Assembly: GCF_003576455.2 (NCBI RefSeq)
Contig: NZ_CP032869.1
Coordinates: 6,324,001 to 6,388,000 of the forward strand
Reading direction: 5' to 3'
Source: Mucilaginibacter celer
GTDB taxonomy: Bacteria > Bacteroidota > Bacteroidia > Sphingobacteriales > Sphingobacteriaceae
DNA: 64,000 nucleotides
The notes under the pieces are model-generated. The model did no database searches, had not been told where the DNA came from, and saw only the letters and a list, made by a program, of their open reading frames with translations. Position numbers and translations under genes: made by a program. Position 1 is the first letter of the stretch, and each line of letters opens with the position of its first letter. Shown one piece after another: positions 7,767 through 15,424 of the stretch.

Positions 7767-9242
7767 ATGATCTCTACCTTTCTCAGTCATGAGCTAAAAG
7801 CATTCTGGCGATCAAAAAACACCGGAAAAAGCATTGCCATACGCGTGGTGATGGGCTTAATGATCTTATACTTGTTCGGCCTTGTGCTTCTTGCAGGTTT
7901 GTATTTAAATGATATCCTGGAGGGAGTTTTTAAGCACGATGATGTCACAGTATCTTTTTGTGGTATTATCCTTATTTACTTTTTATTCGATTTGCTGATG
8001 CGTATGCAGCTACAAGAGTTGCCAACATTAAAAGTGCAGCCTTATCTGCATCTGCCTATTAAACGAAACACGGTTGTGGGCTACCTGGCGTTTACGGCCA
8101 TGTTATCTGTTTTTAACCTATGGCCCATCATCCTTTTTGTACCTTTTGTATTAAAAGTGATCCTTGCCGATTCGGGCCTGGTAACCGCGTTGGTTTTTAT
8201 AATAGCTATTGCAGGCTTAATGCTTTTCAATAATTATTTTTCGCTGTTTATTAAGCGCAAGGCCAATCTTAACGGCTGGGTTTTTCTGGGCTTTGCGGCT
8301 GGGTTAATTCTTATTATCCTGGGCGATTTTCGCTTTCACCTGTATTCGGTGCGCAGTATTTCCTACCTGTATTTCGGACACTTGATCAGTAACCCGGTAT
8401 TGGTATTGCTGCCCGTGATCCTTGCCGCTGCAATGTATTATATCAATTTTTCCTATCTCAAACAAAACCTGTATCTCGAAGAGCTGAGCTCGCGCAAGGC
8501 CTCAGCCTATAAAAGCAGTACCGAGTTTCCGCTGTTAAGCCGTTTTGGCCGCGTGGGCGACCTGGTAGCTAACGAACTGAAACTGATCTTCCGCAATAAA
8601 CGCCCCCGCTCGGCGTTGGTAATGGGCTTGTTTTTTATGTTTTACGGGTTGATATTTTACACCAACGCCTTATACGGTCAGTCGTGGTATATTTTTGTGG
8701 GTATGTTCATGACCGGTATTTTTATTATCAGTTACGGGCAGTTCATGTACAGCTGGCAGGCCGCCCATTTTGATGGCCTGCTGGTAACCAAAATTAATTT
8801 TGCCGATTTTTTAAAAGCCAAATACCTGTTGTTCACCATCATCTCTACGGTGGCTTTTATCCTCACCACTCCTTACGCTTACTTCGGTTGGAAAATAGTA
8901 TTGGTGCATTTTGTAATGTACCTCTGGAATATTGGTATCAACACCACCATCGTGCTGTTTTTTGCCAACCGCAATGCCAAGCGCATCGACCTGTCGAAAG
9001 GGGCCTCATTTAACTGGGAAGGTGTAGGCGCAACGCAAATGCTGCTTTCTTTCCCGCTTATTATAACGCCGTATATCATTTACCTGCCATTCCAGTTGTT
9101 TAAGCATGCTGATATAGGGTTAGCGATCCTTGCCGCTACGGGAATCACATTTATTTTAACCCGCGATTTCTGGATCAAAAAACTGGAAGAGGATTTTATG
9201 CAAAAACGTTACACCATTGCCGAAGGCTTCAGAAACAAATAA
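7767..9242 (+). CDS. DUF5687-type ABC transporter permease
   Basis: This 491-residue integral membrane protein has about a dozen hydrophobic segments. The N-terminus (LSHELKAFWRSKNTGKSIAIR) is a cytoplasmic amphipathic stretch often seen in Bacteroidota ABC-2-like permeases. A central cytoplasmic segment, LVANELKLIFRNKRPRSALVMG, repeats the same pattern at the start of the second half. This suggests two pseudo-symmetric halves. It is followed one base later by its ATPase gene, so the two almost certainly form one exporter. The substrate is unknown. Confidence 0.8.
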   Translation: MISTFLSHELKAFWRSKNTGKSIAIRVVMGLMILYLFGLVLLAGLYLNDILEGVFKHDDVTVSFCGIILIYFLFDLLMRMQLQELPTLKVQPYLHLPIKRNTVVGYLAFTAMLSVFNLWPIILFVPFVLKVILADSGLVTALVFIIAIAGLMLFNNYFSLFIKRKANLNGWVFLGFAAGLILIILGDFRFHLYSVRSISYLYFGHLISNPVLVLLPVILAAAMYYINFSYLKQNLYLEELSSRKASAYKSSTEFPLLSRFGRVGDLVANELKLIFRNKRPRSALVMGLFFMFYGLIFYTNALYGQSWYIFVGMFMTGIFIISYGQFMYSWQAAHFDGLLVTKINFADFLKAKYLLFTIISTVAFILTTPYAYFGWKIVLVHFVMYLWNIGINTTIVLFFANRNAKRIDLSKGASFNWEGVGATQMLLSFPLIITPYIIYLPFQLFKHADIGLAILAATGITFILTRDFWIKKLEEDFMQKRYTIAEGFRNK

Positions 9243-9243
9243 T

Positions 9244-9939
9244 ATGATCGAAGTAAAAAACATTAAAAAGGTTTACAACGGCATTACCGTAGTAAATGTA
9301 CCCGAACTGCAAATAAACAAGGGCGAAAGTGTAGGCCTGGTTGGCAATAACGGCGCAGGCAAAACTACGCTGTTCCGGATGGTGCTTGATTTAATCCGCG
9401 CCGAAAGCGGAGAGGTGCTCTCTAACGGTGAAACGGTTGCTGGGCACGAGCACTGGAAGGATTATACCGCCGCCTATCTCGACGAGGGTTTTTTGATAGA
9501 CTACCTTACCCCCGAAGAGTATTTTTATTTTGTTGGAGGATTGCATAACTACAACCGCGCACATGTGGATGAAGTGCTGACCGGCCTCAGCGATTTTTTT
9601 AACGGCGAGATCCTGAAGAAAGGAAAATACATCCGTGATCTATCCAAAGGAAACCAATGTAAAGTTGGGGTAGCCGCCTGCCTGCTGCAGGAGCCGCAAT
9701 TACTGATGCTGGATGAGCCTTTCGCCAATATCGATCCGAGCACGCAATTCAGGCTCAAAAATTTACTTAAAGATCTCAACAAAAATAAAGGCGTAACCAC
9801 CATTGTGTCCAGTCACGATTTGAATCATATTACCGATGTGTGCGACCGCATTTTGCTGATGGAAAAAGGTGCGATTATAAAAGATATTGCCAAGGGTTCG
9901 TCAACGCTGGATGAATTGGAAGCGTATTTTGGGGTGTAG
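9244..9939 (+). CDS. ABC transporter ATP-binding protein
   Basis: This 231-residue nucleotide-binding subunit has Walker A GNNGAGKTT, a Q-loop region around the segment YLDEGFLIDY, the signature LSKGNQCKVGVAA (LSKGN in place of LSGGQ), Walker B LLMLDEPFANID and the H-loop SSHDLNHI. The ATG at 9244 is used because the longer frame from 9217 overlaps the permease and adds nothing conserved. With a single base between the genes, translation is likely coupled. It energises the DUF5687 permease. The diverged signature is common in this subgroup. A bidirectional terminator follows. Confidence 0.88.
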   Translation: MIEVKNIKKVYNGITVVNVPELQINKGESVGLVGNNGAGKTTLFRMVLDLIRAESGEVLSNGETVAGHEHWKDYTAAYLDEGFLIDYLTPEEYFYFVGGLHNYNRAHVDEVLTGLSDFFNGEILKKGKYIRDLSKGNQCKVGVAACLLQEPQLLMLDEPFANIDPSTQFRLKNLLKDLNKNKGVTTIVSSHDLNHITDVCDRILLMEKGAIIKDIAKGSSTLDELEAYFGV

Positions 9940-9990
9940 GGGCCGCCTGCTACCTAAAAGGGGGAGAGCTTGGTTGGCTATCAGTTTTTT

Positions 9991-10032
9991 AAGAGGCTGT
10001 ATCATAAATTAAAATGATGCAGCCTCTTTTTT
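9991..10032 (+). terminator. intrinsic terminator of the ABC operon
   Basis: AAGAGGCTG (9991-9999) pairs with CAGCCTCTT (10020-10028), extended inward by ATCAT/ATGAT, and a run of six T follows. The left side is A-poor, so it works best on the plus strand. Confidence 0.8.
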
Positions 10033-10059
10033 CGTGGTTTTGGAAAGTCCTCTTGTGTA

Positions 10060-10088
10060 TAAGCACTCCTTTCAGGGGGCAGGCGGGG
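10060..10088. repeat. single arm of repeat family A overlapping a stop codon
   Basis: AAGCACTCCTTTCAGGGGGC (10061-10080) and the G-rich continuation match the right arm of the element at 138-163. The TGA stop of the minus-strand TlpA-like gene (10072-10074) lies inside the conserved CCCTGAAAGG core, so the element supplies the last codons (Pro-Pro-Ala-Pro) and the stop. Confidence 0.6.
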
Positions 10089-11313
10089 CATTCAATAAAT
10101 CATCCGTCAGTTTTTCAAACTCGTTGGTAAACTCGGTATAATGCTCGCCGGTACCGGGGCCGCTAAAGCCGGTGTGTATTTTTTGCACATCGCCGTTTTT
10201 ATCAATAATAATAGTAGTAGGGAAGCCTACAACTTTTGCCAGCATGGGGAGGCTTTGGGCGGTTTGTTTTTTATCGCTGGTGTAGCCGGTTATCAATAGT
10301 GGGTAGGTAACATTAAACCTGTCTTTAACCTGTTGCAGCGCTTTTTTCGATTTTTCAAAATCGGTAGTGCGCTCGTAGGCCAGGCCAATTACTTCTACAC
10401 CTTTATGATGGTATTTTTTGTAGTAGTTAACCATATAGGCGGTTTCGTCCATACAGTTGGGGCACCATGATCCTAATATCTGAACAATAACCACTTTGTT
10501 TTTATAGCGGGCATCATCCAGCGATACCGTTTTGCCATCCAGATCTTTAAAGCTGAACGCGATTTTTTTATAGCCTGGTTTTAATGAGGTAAGCGAATAG
10601 GCATCGGGCAGTTTAGCGTTTTCGTCTCTTAGGGCTTTCCATCCTTCCTGTGCCGAATATCCCGCGTAAAATTTACCATCGGTAATGGTTTTATCATCAT
10701 TAATGGTAGCAGTAAACGTGTAGGCATGTCCGCCATCAAAGGTGGATAGATATAGTTTATGGCCACTTACCGATCCCTCTAAAAACCGGTAATCGCCGGT
10801 GGTGGTGAGGAATGTGCCGGTAAGTTTATTGCCGCTTTGCTTAAACTCGGCTACAGTGGTATCTGCTCCGGCACCTTCGCCAAAAACAGCCGACCAGCGC
10901 CCGGTGATATCTGCTGCCGGTTTTTCGGCATCTTTTAAAAATCGCCATGAGGTATTGGGGGTAGCATTAAATTCAATCAGCAAATCATTATCGGCCAGGT
11001 GACGCACCCAGTTACCGCTCAGGTTTCCGCCATCCAGCTTCAATTTAAATTCGGAATTGAAGAGGGGCATGTGTATAAAAACCGAATCGCCTTTGGCGCT
11101 TACATCGGTTACTTTAAAGCGTTCGGCACCGTTAATAATGGCCAGCTGTTGTTTGCCGCCGGTGTTGCTTACATCAAAATTAAAAGGAATTTCGGTGCCC
11201 GATTTGGTTTTTAGGGCGCCGCGCCATACGCCGGTTTGCAGTTTGGTTTGGGCAAAGCCGGTTTGCAGCAATAGCATGCCGCAAATACCGGCCGCGATAT
11301 TTTTGAAAGTCAT
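10072..11313 (-). CDS. TlpA-like exported thioredoxin-fold protein
   Basis: This 413-residue protein has a signal peptide ending TGFAQ (about residues 1-22). Two beta-rich lipocalin-like segments follow (about 25-125 and 135-230; GVWRGALKTKSG and GRWSAVFGEGAGAD begin each). The C-terminal thioredoxin domain (about 255-400) has the redox motif WCPNC (Cys284, Cys287) and the cis-proline loop VGFPTT (Pro365). It probably reduces or isomerises disulfides in the periplasm, as TlpA/ResA proteins do. The C-terminus runs into a repeat element. It lies downstream of the acyl-CoA dehydrogenase gene on the same strand with a 57-base gap, so co-transcription is possible but no shared function is obvious. 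Confidence 0.83.
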   Translation of the reverse strand: MTFKNIAAGICGMLLLQTGFAQTKLQTGVWRGALKTKSGTEIPFNFDVSNTGGKQQLAIINGAERFKVTDVSAKGDSVFIHMPLFNSEFKLKLDGGNLSGNWVRHLADNDLLIEFNATPNTSWRFLKDAEKPAADITGRWSAVFGEGAGADTTVAEFKQSGNKLTGTFLTTTGDYRFLEGSVSGHKLYLSTFDGGHAYTFTATINDDKTITDGKFYAGYSAQEGWKALRDENAKLPDAYSLTSLKPGYKKIAFSFKDLDGKTVSLDDARYKNKVVIVQILGSWCPNCMDETAYMVNYYKKYHHKGVEVIGLAYERTTDFEKSKKALQQVKDRFNVTYPLLITGYTSDKKQTAQSLPMLAKVVGFPTTIIIDKNGDVQKIHTGFSGPGTGEHYTEFTNEFEKLTDDLLNAPPAP

Positions 11314-11370
11314 ACTTAAATATATAGTCTACTAAATCTATATACTTTCAAAGGTATAAAAACAACGGCG

Positions 11371-12510
11371 TTATTTCAACACTCCGCGCGAAATGACAAT
11401 TCTTTGAATTTCAGAGGTCCCTTCATAAATCTGGGTAATCTTGGCATCACGCATCAGGCGCTCAACGTGGTATTCTTTCACGTAACCGTAACCGCCGTGA
11501 ATCTGCACGGCTTCGGTGGTGGTGCGCATGGCAACTTCCGATGCATATAGTTTAGCCATTGATGAGGCCTGAGCATAAGGCTTACCATGATCTTTAAGCC
11601 AGGCGGCCTTGAAGCACATTAACCGGGCCGCCTCAATTTCGGTAGCCATATCGGCCAGTTTAAACTGGATGGCCTGGTGATCGGCAAGCGATTTACCAAA
11701 AGCTTTGCGATCCTTTGCATATTGAACAGCCAGCTCATAAGCCCCGGACGCGATGCCCAAAGCCTGCGAAGCAATGCCGATACGCCCGCCCTCCAACAAA
11801 TTCATGGCAAATTTAAACCCGAAGCCATCTTCGCCAATGCGGTTTTCTTTAGGTACCTTAACATCGGTAAACATTAGGGAGTGGGTATCTGAACCGCGAA
11901 CCCCCATTTTGTTTTCTTTGGGGCCGATGGTAAAGCCGGGCAAGCCTTTCTCTACAATAAAGGCGTTAATACCATGGTGCTTTTTTTCGATATCAGTTTG
12001 GGCGAATACGATGTAGGTAGATGCTGTGCTACCATTGGTGATCCAGTTTTTGGTACCGTTAAGCAGGTAATGATCGCCCATATCAATAGCCGTGGTGCGT
12101 TGCGACGTTGCATCCGAGCCTGCTTCAGGTTCCGATAAACAAAAAGCGCCTATTTGTTGGCCGCTGGCTAGGGGCACTAAATATTTCTGCTTCTGCTCTT
12201 CGTTCGCGTACTTCTCCAACCCATAACAAACCAGCGAATTATTTACCGATACCACTACCGATGTGGAGGCATCAATTTTTGAAAGCTCTTCCATTACCAG
12301 TACATAAGATATGGCATCCAAACCGGCACCGCCGTATTGGGGGGATACCATCATGCCTAAAAAGCCGAGCTCGCCTAACTTTTTTATTTGTTCGGCCGGA
12401 AATTTTTGATGTTCGTCGCGTTCAATAACACCGGGTTTTAATTCGGTTTGGGCAAAGTCACGCGCCGCCTGGCGGATCATTTTTTGCTCGTCGGTTAGTT
12501 CGAAATGCAT
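11371..12510 (-). CDS. acyl-CoA dehydrogenase (short/medium-chain type)
   Basis: This 379-residue FAD enzyme would oxidise acyl-CoA to enoyl-CoA, passing electrons to electron-transfer flavoprotein. It is full length, with the N-terminal helical domain (FELTDEQKMIRQAARDFAQ), the FAD loop GAFCLSEPEAGSDA, the middle beta-domain GTKNWITNG and the C-terminal domain. Near the end are QIHGGYGYVKEY and QIYEGTSEIQRIVISRGVL, where the Glu of YEGT matches the catalytic base position of short-chain enzymes. Chain-length preference cannot be fixed by eye. A perfect 20-bp palindrome lies 29 bases upstream of the start codon, which suggests control by a dimeric repressor. Confidence 0.92.
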   Translation of the reverse strand: MHFELTDEQKMIRQAARDFAQTELKPGVIERDEHQKFPAEQIKKLGELGFLGMMVSPQYGGAGLDAISYVLVMEELSKIDASTSVVVSVNNSLVCYGLEKYANEEQKQKYLVPLASGQQIGAFCLSEPEAGSDATSQRTTAIDMGDHYLLNGTKNWITNGSTASTYIVFAQTDIEKKHHGINAFIVEKGLPGFTIGPKENKMGVRGSDTHSLMFTDVKVPKENRIGEDGFGFKFAMNLLEGGRIGIASQALGIASGAYELAVQYAKDRKAFGKSLADHQAIQFKLADMATEIEAARLMCFKAAWLKDHGKPYAQASSMAKLYASEVAMRTTTEAVQIHGGYGYVKEYHVERLMRDAKITQIYEGTSEIQRIVISRGVLK

Positions 12511-12539
12511 AGGTTTAATTATTACCTAAATATATAAAA

Positions 12540-12559
12540 TTACTATGCATGCATAGTAA
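12540..12559. promoter_or_regulatory. perfect 20-bp palindrome, candidate operator of the acyl-CoA dehydrogenase gene
   Basis: The half-site TTACTATGCA is followed directly by its exact reverse complement. On the minus strand it sits just upstream of TATATTTA (about 12526-12533), a near match to the -7 box TAnnTTTG, so it would overlap the -33 region. TetR- and GntR-type acyl-CoA regulators bind palindromes of this size, but no such regulator gene is adjacent. Confidence 0.5.
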
Positions 12560-12572
12560 AAAATCTGTAAAC

Positions 12573-12601
12573 AAAAAAAGAGAGCCTTTTGCGAAGCTCC
12601 C
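12573..12601 (-). terminator. orphan intrinsic terminator on the minus strand
   Basis: Read on the minus strand, GGGAGCTT pairs with AGGCTCTC (8 bp, two G-T wobbles) across the loop CGCAAA, followed by seven T. No gene precedes it on that strand within the spacer. Confidence 0.55.
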
Positions 12602-12904
12602 TTTCCCCTAATTAATTTAAACTATTGATTAAACCCAAAACAAAGAACAAAAAATCTCAACTTGGGCGTCTGAGAATTCAATTTAATTTTTCACAGGTAG
12701 ATGTTACTAAATTCTTTTTTTCACAGATGATACAGGGCGAGTATTTATATACAAATCTGTTGCCATAATTATAAAATTGTGGCATTAATATTTCATGTTT
12801 AAACGCTAAATGTTCATTTTTATAAAACAATAATATCTGCCTATAAAATATCAGCGCGTTATTTTACATTTATAGTAATGTTAATTACATAAACTTATAT
12901 TGAT

Positions 12905-13147
12905 ATGTTATTTACTGATTTTGAGTATCTTGACGAAACAGATAGCGCGTTTAAGCGCAAAGTAGCCCAGCAAATCAGGAATCTGCGCAAGCAAAACCGG
13001 GTAACGCAGGAAAAATTTTTTGCCGAAACGCGCATAAATATCGCGCGGTTGGAAACGGGTATTATTGATATCAGGCTGGAAACGCTGCGAAAAATTTGTT
13101 ATTATTTTGATGTTTCCTTAACTGGTTTTTTTCAGGGCATCTCATAA
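12905..13147 (+). CDS. small XRE-family helix-turn-helix regulator
   Basis: This 80-residue protein is almost entirely one HTH_3 domain (about residues 18-75). The five-helix pattern is visible: KVAQQIRNLRKQNRVTQEKFFAETRI (helices 1-2), then NIARLETG (recognition helix) and LRKICYYFDVSLTGFF (helices 4-5). Such small regulators are common in Bacteroidota and usually act as dimers; the target is unknown. It is encoded 84 bases before the first M13 peptidase gene and on the same strand, but nothing shows that it controls it. Confidence 0.8.
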   Translation: MLFTDFEYLDETDSAFKRKVAQQIRNLRKQNRVTQEKFFAETRINIARLETGIIDIRLETLRKICYYFDVSLTGFFQGIS

Positions 13148-13231
13148 ATTATCTTATTTCGAAAAAATACTGTCCTAAAATCTATTTTACCATACAGTTG
13201 CTGTATCTTAATTCATACACACATCTAAAAA

Positions 13232-15280
13232 ATGAACACCAAAATCTCATCCTTATTAATAACGGGCATCAGCCTGCTTTTTGCGGCCTGTAACCAGGAC
13301 GATAAAACTAAAATCTACGAAGCTAATGATCCGGTAGCCCACAACAGGGACACCACCGTAAAACCCGGCGACGATTTTTTTAAATACGCCAACGGTGCAT
13401 GGCTTGCTAAACACCCTATCCCGGCGGCCTACTCGGCATGGGGCATTGGCAACGTAGTGCAGGAAGAGCTGCGCGACCGTATGAAAAAAATTAATGAAGA
13501 TGCCCTTAAGGCCAATGCAGCAAAAGGGAGCAACACACAAAAAATAGGCGATTTTTATTTCAGCGGGATGGATACCGTAAGTATCGAAAAGCAAGGCATC
13601 GCCCCCTTGAAAGAGGAGTTGAATAAAATTGATCAGATTACCGATATAAAAAGCCTGGTTGATGAATTTGCCCATTTGCAACGCATTGGCGTTGAGCAGC
13701 CAATTGGTGCCTATGTAGGACAGGATGCCAAAAACAGCTCGAAGATGGCGCTGAGCCTGTATCAATCGGGCATTGGGCTGCCTAACCGCGATTACTATTT
13801 TAATAAAGATGAGCATAGCGTAACCATCCGTACAGATTATCAGCAAACGCATTTGCCTACCGTGTTTAAACTGGCCGGCCTCAATGCCGGGCAGGCAGAT
13901 GCAGCCACAAAGAAAACCTACGCGCTCGAGACCTTCCTGGCCGACAGCAGCCGCAAACTGGAAGATCTGCGCGATCCTTACCACAACTATAATAAAATGA
14001 CGCTTGCCGGCCTGAGTAAACTCGCACCGGATATTGACTGGAAAGCTACATTTGAAAAAATGGACTACAAAAATGTAGATACCGTTATTGTAGGCCAGCC
14101 CGAGTATTACCGCGCACTGAACAAAACCCTGAAAGCGTATAGTATTGACGATTGGAAAAATTACCTTCGCAAAAACCTGGTGGAGGCTTTTGCCTCGTAC
14201 CTCAGCAAACCTTTTGACGAGGAAAACTTCCGCTTTTACAATAAGGTGATTTATGGCAGCACCGCCCAGCTTCCGCGCTGGAAACGTGTACTGGATACCG
14301 AAAACGGACTGATGGGCGAAGTGTTGGGCCAGATCTTCGTAAAAGAATATTTTCCCGAAAAAACCAAAGAACGCTATGTAAAACTGGTTGAAGAAATGCG
14401 CGCCAGCTTTAAAGAACATATTGAAAAGCTGGATTGGATGAGCCCCGAAACCAAAGAGAAGGCTTATTATAAATTATCGAAAGTTACCCCTAAAGTTGGC
14501 TATCCCGATAAATGGAAGGATTTTTCAACGCTGGAGATTAACTGTGGCCCTTATGCCCTTAATGTTTTGCGCGGTAACATCTGGTGGCATAATTTCAATG
14601 CCGCTAAACTGGGCAAACCGGTTGACAGGACGGAGTGGGGTATGACACCACAAACGTATAACGCCTATTACGATCCGTCAAATAATGAGATTGTATTGCC
14701 TGCCGGCATTTTTGCCATCCCCGGTTTTAAAGATGAGAACATTGACGATGCCGTTATTTATGGTTACGCAGCAGCATCAACCATAGGCCATGAAATGACA
14801 CACGGCTTTGACGACCAGGGCCGCCAGTTTGATGCCGATGGGAACCTGAAAGCATGGTGGAAACCGCAGGATTCGGTTAAGTTTGGCGCGCGGGCACAAA
14901 TGCTTATTGATCAGTTTAACGGCTACAATGTTTATGGTTCGCACGTGAACGGCAAGGCTACCCAGGGCGAAAACATTGCCGATTTAGGCGGCATAGTAAT
15001 AGGCCTCGACGCGTTTAAAAAAACACAGCAGTATAAAGAAGGTAAGCTGATTAACGGCTTAACCCCATTGCAACGTTACTTTTTAGGTTATTCATTGGGC
15101 TGGTTAACGCAGGACAGGAAAGAGGCCCTGCTAAGCCAGATCCTTACCAACGAACATTCACCGGCCTTTTTGCGGGTTAACGGTCCGTTTACTGATGTGC
15201 CCGAGTTTTATGAGGCATTTCATATTAAACAGGGTGATAAGATGTGGGTAGCGCCGGAGAAGAGAGTGAAGATATGGTAG
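13232..15280 (+). CDS. M13 family metallopeptidase, lipoprotein form
   Basis: This 682-residue zinc endopeptidase belongs to the neprilysin/PepO family. The signal ends in the lipobox LFAAC (Cys20), so the protein should be a lipoprotein on the periplasmic or outer surface. The large N-terminal M13 domain begins PGDDFFKYANGAWL. The catalytic domain has HEMTH (His520, His524) and the third zinc ligand Glu580 in ENIADLGG; the substrate-binding NAYYDPSNNEIVLPAGI also fits. The C-terminal KRVKIW end is typical. It is the first of two tandem paralogues. A palindromic repeat begins directly at the stop. Confidence 0.93.
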   Translation: MNTKISSLLITGISLLFAACNQDDKTKIYEANDPVAHNRDTTVKPGDDFFKYANGAWLAKHPIPAAYSAWGIGNVVQEELRDRMKKINEDALKANAAKGSNTQKIGDFYFSGMDTVSIEKQGIAPLKEELNKIDQITDIKSLVDEFAHLQRIGVEQPIGAYVGQDAKNSSKMALSLYQSGIGLPNRDYYFNKDEHSVTIRTDYQQTHLPTVFKLAGLNAGQADAATKKTYALETFLADSSRKLEDLRDPYHNYNKMTLAGLSKLAPDIDWKATFEKMDYKNVDTVIVGQPEYYRALNKTLKAYSIDDWKNYLRKNLVEAFASYLSKPFDEENFRFYNKVIYGSTAQLPRWKRVLDTENGLMGEVLGQIFVKEYFPEKTKERYVKLVEEMRASFKEHIEKLDWMSPETKEKAYYKLSKVTPKVGYPDKWKDFSTLEINCGPYALNVLRGNIWWHNFNAAKLGKPVDRTEWGMTPQTYNAYYDPSNNEIVLPAGIFAIPGFKDENIDDAVIYGYAAASTIGHEMTHGFDDQGRQFDADGNLKAWWKPQDSVKFGARAQMLIDQFNGYNVYGSHVNGKATQGENIADLGGIVIGLDAFKKTQQYKEGKLINGLTPLQRYFLGYSLGWLTQDRKEALLSQILTNEHSPAFLRVNGPFTDVPEFYEAFHIKQGDKMWVAPEKRVKIW

Positions 15281-15397
15281 TCTGAACCGGGATTTGGGGG
15301 GATTTATAGGATGGGCAGGATTTTTTGTTATGGGAACACAGCCTCAGAAAAGCAAAATCCTATAAATCCCCAAAATCCCCCCAAATCCCGGTTCAGA
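15281..15397. repeat. inverted repeat, family B (copy 1)
   Basis: TCTGAACCGGGATTTGGGG (from 15281) and its reverse complement ending at 15397 form arms of about 33 and 41 bases around a loop of about 40 bases. The left arm continues GGGATTTATAGGAT, matched by ATCCTATAAATCCCC on the right. It starts right after the stop of the first M13 gene. Confidence 0.85.
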
Positions 15398-15424
15398 ATA
15401 ATAGATTTGTTAAAACGAGTTGAT

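Larger units (their letters stand above)
12511..12904. other. divergent AT-rich spacer with an operator-like palindrome and an orphan terminator
   Basis: This 394-base spacer separates divergent genes. It holds the palindrome at 12540-12559 and a minus-strand terminator at 12573-12601. A weaker stem TCTCA/TGAGA with a T run on the minus strand lies at about 12651-12676. Two TTTTTCACAG-like direct repeats sit at about 12708 and 12716-12726. No convincing ORF or known RNA gene was seen. Terminators reading away from a stretch with no gene hint at a small minus-strand transcript. Confidence 0.5.

Noticed and set aside
13256..14419. A 387-codon open frame on the minus strand inside the first M13 peptidase gene
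   Set aside because: It is antisense to a gene with a complete set of M13 motifs. It has no recognisable motif and a residue mix typical of a shadow frame.
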